A stretch of DNA of 30,791 bases, from assembly GCA_964486865.1 (NCBI GenBank), contig CAZAOZ010000038.1, positions 1-30,791 on the forward strand, given 5' to 3'. Made by a program: the position numbers and the translations under genes. The notes under the pieces were generated by a model. It saw only the letters and a program-made list of their open reading frames with translations, had not been told where the DNA came from and did not search any database. Origin of the DNA: Ga0077527 sp964486865. GTDB taxonomy: Bacteria; Pseudomonadota; Gammaproteobacteria; Burkholderiales; SG8-41. Each line of letters begins with the position of its first letter. Position 1 is the first letter of the stretch. This document shows, in pieces, positions 23,881 to 30,791 of the stretch.

Positions 23881-24867
23881 TTACTGCGCCTTCAGGTTTG
23901 CCGCGCGGATCACCTTGTCCCATTTCAGCGTTTCCGACTGGATGTAGGCGGAAAATTCCGCCGGCGTGGAAGCTGCGGACTCTATGCCGTTGGCCAGCAG
24001 TTGTTCGCGGACCACTGGCGCGTTGAGTGCGGCAGTGATGTCCTTGTGCAGGCGGTCGATGAGGGGTTTCGGCGTGCCCGCGGGCGCCAGCATGCCGTAC
24101 CAGTTGCTGGCTTCGTAACCCTTCAGGCCCGGCGTCTCGGCGACGGTGGGCACATCGGGCAGCGCCACCGAGCGTTTTGCGCCGGTAACCGCCAGCGCTG
24201 TGGCACGGCCGGATTTCACCGGCGGCACGCCGGTCGAAATCACCGATACGAATACCGGCACATGGTTCGCCAGCAAGTCGGTCAGCGCCGGACCGCCGCC
24301 TTTATACGGGATGTGCAGCATGTCGATCTTGGCCATGGTCTTGAACAGTTCGCCGGCGAGATGACCGGGGCTGCCCAGCCCCGATGAGGCGTAATTCAGT
24401 GCGCCGGGTTTTTTCTTCGCCAATGCGATCAGATCCGGTATGGATTTGACAGCCAGCGTCGGATGCGTGATGAACAGGTTCTGCAATTGCACGGCCATGG
24501 TGATGGTCGCAAAGTCTTTCAGCGGGTTGTAGCCGACCTTGGTGATCGTCGGGCTGATGACCAGAGCGCCCAGCGTGCCCAGATGCAGGCTGTAGCCGTC
24601 CGGTGTGGCATCGGCCGCAATATCCGCGCCGATGGTGCCGTTGGCGCCGGCGCGATTGTCGATGATCACCTGTTGTTTCCAGATTTCAATGAGCCTGGGC
24701 GCCATGATGCGTGCGACCAGATCGGTGGCGCCGCCGGGCGGGAAGCCGACAATGATGCGCACGGGGCGGACAGGGTAGTCCTCCGCGACGGCGCAGGTTC
24801 CGGTCAGCGCGAGCAGCACCGCCGCTACGGCGGTCAGTGTGCGATGCGGGTGGGCGAACTGAGACAT
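23881..24867 (-). CDS. TctC/Bug-family periplasmic solute-binding protein
   Basis: A 328-residue secreted binding protein of the tripartite tricarboxylate transporter type. I choose the ATG at 24867 (GGAGGAG seven bases upstream), not the longer frame at 24900. The signal peptide ends near CAVA (28), followed by YPVRPVRIIVGFPPGGATDL. Other family blocks are VIIDNRAGANGTIGAD, LNYASSGLGSPGHLAGELF, HIPYKGGGPALTDLLANHV and NWYGMLAPAGTP. Such proteins bind carboxylic acids, aromatics or nicotinate-type ligands. No tctA or tctB membrane gene is nearby, so it is an orphan, as is usual in Burkholderiales. It is divergent from the decarboxylase-like gene. Confidence 0.93.
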   Translation of the reverse strand: MSQFAHPHRTLTAVAAVLLALTGTCAVAEDYPVRPVRIIVGFPPGGATDLVARIMAPRLIEIWKQQVIIDNRAGANGTIGADIAADATPDGYSLHLGTLGALVISPTITKVGYNPLKDFATITMAVQLQNLFITHPTLAVKSIPDLIALAKKKPGALNYASSGLGSPGHLAGELFKTMAKIDMLHIPYKGGGPALTDLLANHVPVFVSVISTGVPPVKSGRATALAVTGAKRSVALPDVPTVAETPGLKGYEASNWYGMLAPAGTPKPLIDRLHKDITAALNAPVVREQLLANGIESAASTPAEFSAYIQSETLKWDKVIRAANLKAQ

Positions 24868-24927
24868 GTCGATCTCCTCCGATCCTCTGGTATTGTTCAT
24901 GCCCGCGTTGCGATGACGGGTTGTCCC

Positions 24928-24971
24928 ATTATAAAACCAGCTTGGGGTGACTGCGCTAGTGCGCGGATAAT
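24928..24971. promoter_or_regulatory. Divergent promoter elements between tctC and the decarboxylase-like gene
   Basis: The reverse strand has a perfect TATAAT (24933-24928) about 60 bases before the tctC start, without a good -35. The forward strand has TTGGGG (24942-24947) and GATAAT (24966-24971) 18 bases apart, leading into the gene at 24988. Both are sequence matches only. Confidence 0.4.
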
Positions 24972-24987
24972 TAGGGGCTCTTGATCA

Positions 24988-25863
24988 ATGACTACGGTTT
25001 CTGACTCCTTGCGCCTGCGCACCCTGCTCGGCGACTATCCCAATACCGCGGCGCTGAAATCGGGTGCCGTGGCGTCGCCGCGCCTGACGTTTGACTACGC
25101 CGACGTGAAGCTGCCGCAGAACGCATTCAAGGCGGTGATCCGCGGTGAATTCGACGTTGCCGAACTGGCCATCGTCACTTATCTGCAGGCCCTGGCCTGG
25201 GGCAAACCGGTGGTGTTGCTGCCCACCGTGGTCATGGCCATACCGCCGCATCCCTGCATTGCCTGCAACGCGGCACGCGGCGAACTGAAACCTGCCGATC
25301 TGCACGGCCGCCGTGTCGGCATCCGCGCGCATTCGGTGACCACGGTGACCTGGGTGCGCGGGATTCTGGCCAATGATCACGGCGTCGATCTGAACCGGAT
25401 CAACTGGGTTACTTTCGAGGATCCGCATGTGCCGGAATGCATTGAGCCGGCGAACGTGACGCGGGCGCCGCAGGGCAAGACGCTGTCCGGCATGCTGCTC
25501 GCCGGTGAACTCGACGCCGGGGTGGTGTCGGCGAAAGAGGTGGACGGGACGCGGCTGAAATTCCTGATTCCCGATCCGCAGGCGGCGCTGGCACAGTGGT
25601 GCTTACGTCATGGCGTGCTGCCGCTCAACCATGTGATGGTGGTCCATCAGCGCATCGCCCGCGCGCAGCCGTGGGTGGGCGCGGAAGTCCTGCGCCTGCT
25701 CGATGCCAGTGCTGCAGCGGCGCCGGCGGATATGCCGGGCCGCGCCTCGATCCGCTCCGGTGTCGAGGCGCTGCGGCCGACTCTTGAATTGATTATTCAG
25801 TACACCCATCAACAGGGCCTGATCCCGCGGCGATTGACCGTGGATGAATTGTTTGTGATGTAG
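24988..25863 (+). CDS. 4,5-dihydroxyphthalate decarboxylase-like protein
   Basis: A 291-residue cytoplasmic protein with a periplasmic-binding-protein fold and no signal peptide. Its N-terminal region (LRTLLGDYPNTAALKSGAV, then FKAVIRGEFDVAELAIVTYL) resembles 4,5-dihydroxyphthalate decarboxylases, where the FDVAE stretch is conserved. Later blocks are LHGRRVGIRAHSVTTVTWVR and VPECIEPANVTRAP. True members are about 330 residues, so this one is shorter. The same family includes many proteins annotated only as ABC-type binding proteins, and the catalytic residues are not settled well enough for me to confirm decarboxylation. It precedes tcuA by about 80 bases. Confidence 0.75.
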   Translation: MTTVSDSLRLRTLLGDYPNTAALKSGAVASPRLTFDYADVKLPQNAFKAVIRGEFDVAELAIVTYLQALAWGKPVVLLPTVVMAIPPHPCIACNAARGELKPADLHGRRVGIRAHSVTTVTWVRGILANDHGVDLNRINWVTFEDPHVPECIEPANVTRAPQGKTLSGMLLAGELDAGVVSAKEVDGTRLKFLIPDPQAALAQWCLRHGVLPLNHVMVVHQRIARAQPWVGAEVLRLLDASAAAAPADMPGRASIRSGVEALRPTLELIIQYTHQQGLIPRRLTVDELFVM

Positions 25864-25888
25864 TTGTTCACGATGTGAATCCCGGTCG

Positions 25889-25917
25889 TTGGATTGCGCG
25901 GCGGCGCCCCGTATAAT
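25889..25917 (+). promoter_or_regulatory. Predicted sigma-70 promoter for tcuAB
   Basis: TTGGAT (25889-25894) and a perfect TATAAT (25912-25917) are 17 bases apart. The expected start site near 25924 gives a leader of only about 20 bases before the tcuA ATG. Confidence 0.6.
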
Positions 25918-25942
25918 CCGCCCACATTTTGTGCGCACCATC

Positions 25943-27340
25943 ATGATGAATACTGAACAAATCCGGGACGTACTGGTAGTCGGCGGCGGCAACGCTGCCC
26001 TGTGCGCGGCATTGATGGCGCGCGAAGCCGGCTGCAGCGTGCTGCTGCTCGAAGCCGCGCCCAAACCGTTCCGCGGCGGCAACAGCCGCCACACCCGCAA
26101 CCTGCGCTGCATGCACGAAGAGCCGCAGGACATACTCACCGGCGTTTATTCCGAAGAGGAATACTGGCAGGACGTGCTCAAAGTCACCGGCGGCCTGACC
26201 GATGAACATCTGACGCGCCTGATGTTCAAACATACTTCATCCTGCCGGCCGTGGATGTACAAACACGGCGTGCGCTTCCAGCCGCCGCTGGGCGGCACGC
26301 TGCACCTGTCGCGCACCAATGCGTTTTTCCTCGGTGGCGGCAAGGCGCTGGTCAATGCCTATTACCATTCCGCCGAACAGCTCGGCATCGAAATTCATTA
26401 CGAAGCCAAGGTCACCGGGCTCGAGATCGACGGCGACAGCTTCAAGTCGGCCACGTTTACTCATGAAGGCGCCGAACATCGGGTGCGCGCCAAATCGGTG
26501 GTGATCGCCTGCGGCGGTTTCCAGGCCAACCTCGAATGGCTGAAAGAGGCCTGGGGGCCTGCGGCCGACAACTTCCTGGTGCGGGGCACGCCCTACAACC
26601 GCGGCGACGTGCTGAAGCTGCTGATCGCCGCGGGCGCCAAAACCGTCAGCGACGCAACGCAGGGCCACTGCGTGGCCATCGACGCACGTTCACCCAAATT
26701 CGACGGCGGCATCATCACCCGCGTCGATGCGGTATCGCTGGGCATCGTGGTCAACAAGCACGCGCAGCGCTTCTACGACGAGGGCGAGGATTTCTGGCCC
26801 AAGCGTTACGCGGTCTGGGGCCGCCTGGTCGCGGGGCAGCCCGACCAGATCGGCTATTCGATCATCGATGCCAAGGCCATGGGCAAGTTCATGCCGCCGG
26901 TGTATCCACCCATCCGCGCCAATTCGCTGCGCGAACTGGCGACCAGGCTGGAAATCAGCCCGGATGCGCTGGAAAAGACGGTCGCCGAATTCAATGCCGC
27001 GGTGCGCCCCGGCACCTTCGATCACACCATCCAGGATGATTGCGTCACTGAAGGCCTCACGCCGCCGAAAACCCACTGGGCGCTGAAAATCGATACACCG
27101 CCGTTTTTCGGTTATCCGCTGCGGCCCGGAATCACTTTCACTTATCTCGGTGTCACCGTCGATGACCAGTCGCGGATGATCCTGCAGGACGGCAAGCCCT
27201 GCAAAAACATATTCGCGGCAGGGGAAATCATGGCGGGCAACGTACTCGGCAAGGGCTACCTTGCAGGCATCGGCATGTCCATCGGCACCACGTTCGGGCG
27301 CATCGCAGGCGAGGAGGCGGCTAAACATGTACGCGGCTGA
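25943..27340 (+). CDS. tcuA: FAD-dependent tricarballylate dehydrogenase TcuA-like
   Basis: A 465-residue flavoprotein of the fumarate-reductase/succinate-dehydrogenase type. The FAD dinucleotide motif is VLVVGGGNAALCAALMAREA (about 10-29), then FRGGNSRHTRN. The C-terminus has the family ending FAAGEIMAGNVLGKGYLAG followed by GMSIGTTFGRIAG. In Salmonella TcuA (467 residues) oxidises tricarballylate to cis-aconitate and passes electrons to TcuB. The start at 25943 (or 25946) follows the predicted promoter by about 20 bases; there is no clear ribosome site. It overlaps tcuB by 14 bases. The tcuR regulator is not in the window. The substrate could be another tricarboxylic acid. Confidence 0.87.
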   Translation: MMNTEQIRDVLVVGGGNAALCAALMAREAGCSVLLLEAAPKPFRGGNSRHTRNLRCMHEEPQDILTGVYSEEEYWQDVLKVTGGLTDEHLTRLMFKHTSSCRPWMYKHGVRFQPPLGGTLHLSRTNAFFLGGGKALVNAYYHSAEQLGIEIHYEAKVTGLEIDGDSFKSATFTHEGAEHRVRAKSVVIACGGFQANLEWLKEAWGPAADNFLVRGTPYNRGDVLKLLIAAGAKTVSDATQGHCVAIDARSPKFDGGIITRVDAVSLGIVVNKHAQRFYDEGEDFWPKRYAVWGRLVAGQPDQIGYSIIDAKAMGKFMPPVYPPIRANSLRELATRLEISPDALEKTVAEFNAAVRPGTFDHTIQDDCVTEGLTPPKTHWALKIDTPPFFGYPLRPGITFTYLGVTVDDQSRMILQDGKPCKNIFAAGEIMAGNVLGKGYLAGIGMSIGTTFGRIAGEEAAKHVRG

Positions 27341-28478
27341 AGACCAGCCGATGTCCCTCGATGAACTGATCGCGGATGCACAGCGCGTGCTGCGCGTCTG
27401 CAACGCCTGCCGTTACTGCGAGGGTTACTGCGCGGTGTTTCCGGCGCTGGCGCGGCGGCTGGAGTTCACCGAGAGCGACATCCATTACCTCGGCAACCTG
27501 TGCCACAACTGCGGCTCCTGCCTGTACGCCTGCCAGTTCGCGCCGCCGCATGAATTCCAGGTGAATTTCCCGAAGCTGATGGCCAAGGTGCGCGGCCGGA
27601 CCTACCGCAAATATGCATGGCCGGGTTTTCTCGGTGCGTTGTACGAAAAAAACGGCGTGGCGGTCAGCCTGGTCTCGGCGCTGAGCATTGCGCTGCTGTT
27701 CTGGCTGGCCGGCGCGCTGTCGGACCCGGCGCGTTTTTTTGCGGCTCACGCGGATGCGCAGGGCTCGTTCTATGCCTTGATGCCGCACAACCTGATGGTG
27801 GCCGTGTTCGGCACGGTATCGGTGTTCGTGGCGATCGCATTGCTGATGGGCTTTGTCCGCTTCTGGCCGTCCATGGACGAAGACCTGGCGGATTTTTTCA
27901 AGGCGAAACCGCTGGGCGAGGGCGTGCATGATGCGCTGACGCTGAAATACCTGGACGGCGGCGGCGAGAACGAAGGCTGCACCTATCCGACCGAACAGCA
28001 GTCGTTTGCGCGCAAGACCTTTCACCACCTCACGTTCTACGGTTTTCTGCTGTGCTTCGCCGCGACCAGCGTGGCCACGGTCTATCACTACGTGCTGAAA
28101 CTGCCGGCGCCGTATCCGTTCTGGAGCCTGCCGGTGCTGCTCGGCACTGTCGGCGGTATCGGACTGTTGATCGGGCCTGCGGGATTGCTCTGGATCAAGC
28201 ATCAGCGCGATCCCGAATTCAAGGTGCCGGAACAGGCCGGCATGGATGCGGGTTTTCTGGTGCTGCTGTTCATGATCAGCCTGACCGGCCTCGGACTGCT
28301 GATCTGGCGTGAAAGCGGTGCGATGGGTACTTGGCTCGCAATACATCTGGGCTTTGTGCTCGCACTGTTCCTGACCATGCCCTACGGCAAGTTCGTGCAC
28401 GGCATGTATCGCCTCGCCGCGCTGGTGCGCTTCCATCTTGAAAAGCGGCGGCCGGTGCCGGGGATTGCATCCGAATAA
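27327..28478 (+). CDS. tcuB: TcuB-like iron-sulfur/heme membrane electron carrier
   Basis: A 383-residue membrane protein that reoxidises TcuA and feeds electrons to the quinone pool. Two 4Fe-4S motifs are complete: Cys25, 28, 31, 35 (CNACRYCEGYC) and Cys59, 62, 65, 69 (CHNCGSCLYAC). About six membrane helices follow from residue 110, with His residues in KTFHHLTFYGFLL and VYHYVLKL and in the later AIHLGFVLAL, which may ligate heme. I choose the ATG at 27327, preceded by GAGGAGG, over the upstream frame at 27261. Length is close to Salmonella TcuB (about 380). The 14-base overlap with tcuA shows tight coupling. Confidence 0.9.
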   Translation: MYAAEDQPMSLDELIADAQRVLRVCNACRYCEGYCAVFPALARRLEFTESDIHYLGNLCHNCGSCLYACQFAPPHEFQVNFPKLMAKVRGRTYRKYAWPGFLGALYEKNGVAVSLVSALSIALLFWLAGALSDPARFFAAHADAQGSFYALMPHNLMVAVFGTVSVFVAIALLMGFVRFWPSMDEDLADFFKAKPLGEGVHDALTLKYLDGGGENEGCTYPTEQQSFARKTFHHLTFYGFLLCFAATSVATVYHYVLKLPAPYPFWSLPVLLGTVGGIGLLIGPAGLLWIKHQRDPEFKVPEQAGMDAGFLVLLFMISLTGLGLLIWRESGAMGTWLAIHLGFVLALFLTMPYGKFVHGMYRLAALVRFHLEKRRPVPGIASE

Positions 28479-28558
28479 AATAGTGTTTAAAAACAAATAC
28501 TTGGTTTGTTGATGCGTCCCGCGCTCGCCTGACTTCTTTCAGGGAAAACATTCCGTCC

Positions 28559-29818
28559 ATGACATCCCTCCGGAAATCCGGGGTACATCACGCCTGGATC
28601 ATTCTCGCGGCGGCCTGCGTACTGGGCGTCGTCAGCCGCGCCGATTCAGCGTCGTTCGCCGTGCTCGTTGATCCGCTGGTCGAGAAATTCGACTGGAAGC
28701 GCGGCGACATCGGCCTGGCCTACTCGCTGGCATTCCTTTGCAGCATGCCTGCGATGCTGATATTCGGCTGGCTCGGCGACCGTTACAGCGCGCGCACGCT
28801 GATGCTCGGCGCGTCGCTGATGATTTCTGCGGGCACGGTCCTGCTCGGGATGATCCAGGAGTTGTGGCATCTCTATGTCATTTACGGCGTGTTTGTCGGC
28901 GCCCTGGGCAATGCGGCCTTCGTGGTGCTGCTGCCGGTCATCGTGACCCGCTGGTTCAACCAGAAAATGGGACTCGCGCTGGGCATCTACTGGGCCGGGC
29001 TGGGATTGGGCCCGGTGGTTTTTGCGCTGCTGTTCCGCTGGATGATCGAGAACCGCGGCTGGGAGTCGGCGTTTCTGGTGATCGGCCTGGCCTTCGGCGT
29101 GATTCTTCTGTTCTTTTCCTGGTTCATACGGACCAGTCCGGCCGAGATGGGGTTGACGGCCTATGGTGCAGGGGATGCGGCGAAGGACAAGCAGATGTCC
29201 GGCGCTGCCGTGAGCCTGCGTTCGGTGCTTTCCCGCAAGCCGGTGTGGTTGCTGATGGGATGCCACCACCTCGGCTGCGCCGGGCATGCCGTGATTCTTG
29301 CGCACGGCGTTTCGATGGCCACCCACCACGGGATTCCGGGATTGCAGGCGGCGGGTGTGCTGAGCACGATCGCCGGCGTATCGATTTTCAGCCGCTTCGG
29401 TTTCTCGCTGCTCACCGAGCGTTTCGGCGGGCGAACCATCCTTTCGGGAGCGATCTTCGGGCAGAGCCTGTCGATCCTGCTCCTGCTTTTTGCCACGGAG
29501 GTATGGCACTTCTACGCCTTCGCGGTCTTTTTCGGCATTTGTTACGGCGGCGAGATGGTCGGATTCCCGATCATCAACCGGCAGATGTTCGGCCCGAAGG
29601 CGCCACTGAGTTCTATTTTTTCGTTCCAGATGATCGGCGGCAGCACCGGCATGGCGCTTGGCGGCTGGATCGGTGGTGCGCTGTTCGACCACTCCGGCAA
29701 TTACACCTCGGCCATACTCGTCGCCTCCGCGATCGGTTTTCTCGCAATCCCGCTGGCGCTCTGGTTGCCGCGGCACAAGCGGCCAGTTGCTGCCGCTCCT
29801 GTTGCCGGTGCGGCCTGA
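28559..29818 (+). CDS. MFS transporter, probably for a carboxylic acid
   Basis: A 419-residue major facilitator protein with 12 predicted helices. Motif A appears in loop 2-3 as GWLGDRYSARTLM. The N-terminal half has ILAAACVLGVVSRADSASFA and VLLPVIVTRWFNQKMGLALG; the C-terminal half FSFQMIGGSTGMALGGWIGG. This pattern fits the monocarboxylate/oxalate:formate antiporter-like branch more than the citrate symporter branch of Salmonella TcuC. It lies 80 bases after tcuB in the same direction, so it is likely the uptake system for the TcuAB substrate. The ribosome site (AGGGAAAA) is rather far from the ATG. Confidence 0.87.
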   Translation: MTSLRKSGVHHAWIILAAACVLGVVSRADSASFAVLVDPLVEKFDWKRGDIGLAYSLAFLCSMPAMLIFGWLGDRYSARTLMLGASLMISAGTVLLGMIQELWHLYVIYGVFVGALGNAAFVVLLPVIVTRWFNQKMGLALGIYWAGLGLGPVVFALLFRWMIENRGWESAFLVIGLAFGVILLFFSWFIRTSPAEMGLTAYGAGDAAKDKQMSGAAVSLRSVLSRKPVWLLMGCHHLGCAGHAVILAHGVSMATHHGIPGLQAAGVLSTIAGVSIFSRFGFSLLTERFGGRTILSGAIFGQSLSILLLLFATEVWHFYAFAVFFGICYGGEMVGFPIINRQMFGPKAPLSSIFSFQMIGGSTGMALGGWIGGALFDHSGNYTSAILVASAIGFLAIPLALWLPRHKRPVAAAPVAGAA

Positions 29819-29868
29819 GGTCAACTGATCGTTCTTTGTGCACCAGGAAGCAGGGTGCAATAAGCGCA

Positions 29869-29922
29869 GCGCCCCCCAAGGGGACTACCTCCGGGGCGCC
29901 CCCCAAGGGGACTTCCTCCGGG
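29869..29922. repeat. Two tandem 27-base GC-rich repeats
   Basis: 29869-29895 and 29896-29922 are 27-base direct repeats with one mismatch (ACTACCT against ACTTCCT). Each includes CCCCCCAAGGGG, which can fold back on itself. They sit between the convergent MFS and LigJ-type genes and may serve as a terminator or belong to a dispersed family like those common in Burkholderiales. The second copy is followed by GCGC, the start of a possible third unit. Confidence 0.8.
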
Positions 29923-29991
29923 CGCATTGTGCCGAATGTTAGATGATGAAACACTGCCCGCATGCCCGGGCCGACTCCATGTCGGCAAGTC

Positions 29992-30791
29992 TTACGTCGC
30001 CCGCTGCGCAAGCCGCGGATATACCTTGCGCACATTGCCTTCAAAAATCTTTTGCTTGTCCGCCGCGCTGAGACCGTCAACCTGGTCGATGTAGCGCTTG
30101 GTGTCGTCGTAGTAATGCCCCGTCTCCGGGTCGATGCCGCGCACCGCGCCGACGATCTCTGATGCAAACAGGATGTTGTCGGCCGGGATCACCCGGGTCA
30201 GCAGGTCGATGCCGGCCTGGTGATAGACGCAGGTGTCGAACCAGACGTTGTTGAGCAGGTGTTCCTTCAGTGTCGGCTTGCCCATGTCCTGCGCCAGGCC
30301 GCGGTAACGGCCCCAGTGGTAGGGCACCGCGCCGCCGCCGTGCGGGATGACGAACCGCAGCGTGGGGAAGTCCCTGAACAGATCCGCGGTGATGAACTGC
30401 ATGAACGCTGTGGTGTCGCCGTTGATGTAGTGCGCGCCGGTGAAATGGAAGGCCGGGTTGCACGACGCGCTGACATGCACCATCGCCGGCACGTCGAGCT
30501 CGACCAGTTTTTCGTAGAACGGATACCACCATTTGTCGGTCAGCGGCGGGTCGGTCCAGTAACCGCCGGAAGGATCCGGGTTCAGGTTGCAGCCGATGAA
30601 GCCGTATTCGTTGATGCAGCGCTCAAGTTCGGCGATGCAGTTGTCGGGCCGCACGCCCGGGCTTTGCGGCAGCTGGCAGACGCCGACGAAGTTCTGCGGA
30701 TACAGCGTGCATACGCGATGGATCAGTTCGTTGCAGATGTCGGACCACAGTTCGCTGGTCGCGGCATTGCCGATGTGATGGCCCATGCCGC
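29992..30791 (-). CDS. ligJ: LigJ-type 4-oxalomesaconate hydratase (5' end cut by window edge)
   Basis: An amidohydrolase-superfamily protein, 264 residues visible from an internal Met; the frame runs out of the window at 30791. About 75 N-terminal residues, including the HxH metal motif, are missing against the usual roughly 340. Visible blocks are LYPQNFVGVCQLPQSPGV, CINEYGFIGCNLNPDPSGGY, PAMVHVSASCNP, IPHGGGAVPYHWGRYRGLAQ and NILFASEIVGAVRGIDPETG. The Glu of FASE stands where the superfamily normally has Asp, as in LigJ hydratases. LigJ hydrates 4-oxalomesaconate in the protocatechuate 4,5-cleavage and gallate routes. 2-amino-3-carboxymuconate-semialdehyde-decarboxylase-like proteins are the alternative. 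It converges on the MFS gene. Confidence 0.85.
   Translation of the reverse strand, partial: GMGHHIGNAATSELWSDICNELIHRVCTLYPQNFVGVCQLPQSPGVRPDNCIAELERCINEYGFIGCNLNPDPSGGYWTDPPLTDKWWYPFYEKLVELDVPAMVHVSASCNPAFHFTGAHYINGDTTAFMQFITADLFRDFPTLRFVIPHGGGAVPYHWGRYRGLAQDMGKPTLKEHLLNNVWFDTCVYHQAGIDLLTRVIPADNILFASEIVGAVRGIDPETGHYYDDTKRYIDQVDGLSAADKQKIFEGNVRKVYPRLAQRAT

Noticed and set aside
24868..24900. Eleven-residue N-terminal extension of the TctC-type protein
   Set aside because: The ATG at 24867 has a strong GGAGGAG site and begins the signal peptide properly.
26690..29860. Long reverse-strand frames opposite tcuA, tcuB and the MFS gene
   Set aside because: Their translations are compositionally odd and match nothing; the forward genes carry complete cofactor and membrane motifs.

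Overview
The window reads as a chromosomal segment of a betaproteobacterium, probably Burkholderiales- or Rhodocyclales-like. This is inferred from the high-GC coding style, the Bug/TctC-type binding protein, the tcuA-tcuB pair, the LigJ-type hydratase, and the short GC-rich repeats at 29869-29922. No rRNA, tRNA, CRISPR array, phage gene or intact insertion sequence was seen.

Left arm (1-3400): four single genes all point leftwards: a partial SAM methyltransferase, a small ribbon-helix-helix protein, an MBL-fold hydrolase and a small membrane protein. Copies of one dispersed repeat lie between them, and the outermost gene is visibly AT-richer than the rest. The one-gene/one-repeat layout resembles a gene-cassette array or a MITE/IS-end series and looks like acquired DNA. 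No integrase or canonical attC core was found.

Membrane and signalling block (3416-8694): a SulP anion permease carrying both a STAS and a cyclic-nucleotide-binding domain, then an MHYT-PAS-PAS-PAS hybrid-free sensor histidine kinase. A possible 40-residue peptide gene is divergent from the kinase.

Curli block (8770-14082): a complete curli (functional amyloid) locus. csgB, csgA and a csgH-type chaperone gene run leftwards; csgD, csgE, csgF and csgG run rightwards. The shared intergenic region holds a perfect FNR/Anr-type box, TTGAT-N4-ATCAA, placed correctly for a class II promoter reading towards csgD. The major curlin is very large (about 15 strand-turn-strand repeats, against 5 in E. coli). 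A strong intrinsic terminator sits between csgA and csgH and probably limits chaperone expression.

Housekeeping block (14234-18902): a small acidic protein, a DUF6352-type protein translationally coupled to a SirB1/transglutaminase-like TPR protein, an NfeD-SPFH (QmcA-like) membrane pair, and the outer-membrane lipid-asymmetry lipoprotein MlaA. Three REP-like palindromes lie at the convergent junction before mlaA.

Catabolic block (19178-30791): succinate-semialdehyde dehydrogenase, an isocitrate/isopropylmalate-type dehydrogenase, an SMP-30 lactonase, an alpha/beta hydrolase with the full fluoroacetate-dehalogenase residue set, an orphan TctC binding protein, a 4,5-dihydroxyphthalate-decarboxylase-like protein, the TcuA/TcuB flavoprotein and iron-sulfur pair, an MFS transporter and a LigJ-type 4-oxalomesaconate hydratase cut by the right edge. 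Together they suggest uptake and oxidation of aromatic-derived or tricarballylate-like polycarboxylic acids, but the real substrate cannot be read from the sequence.
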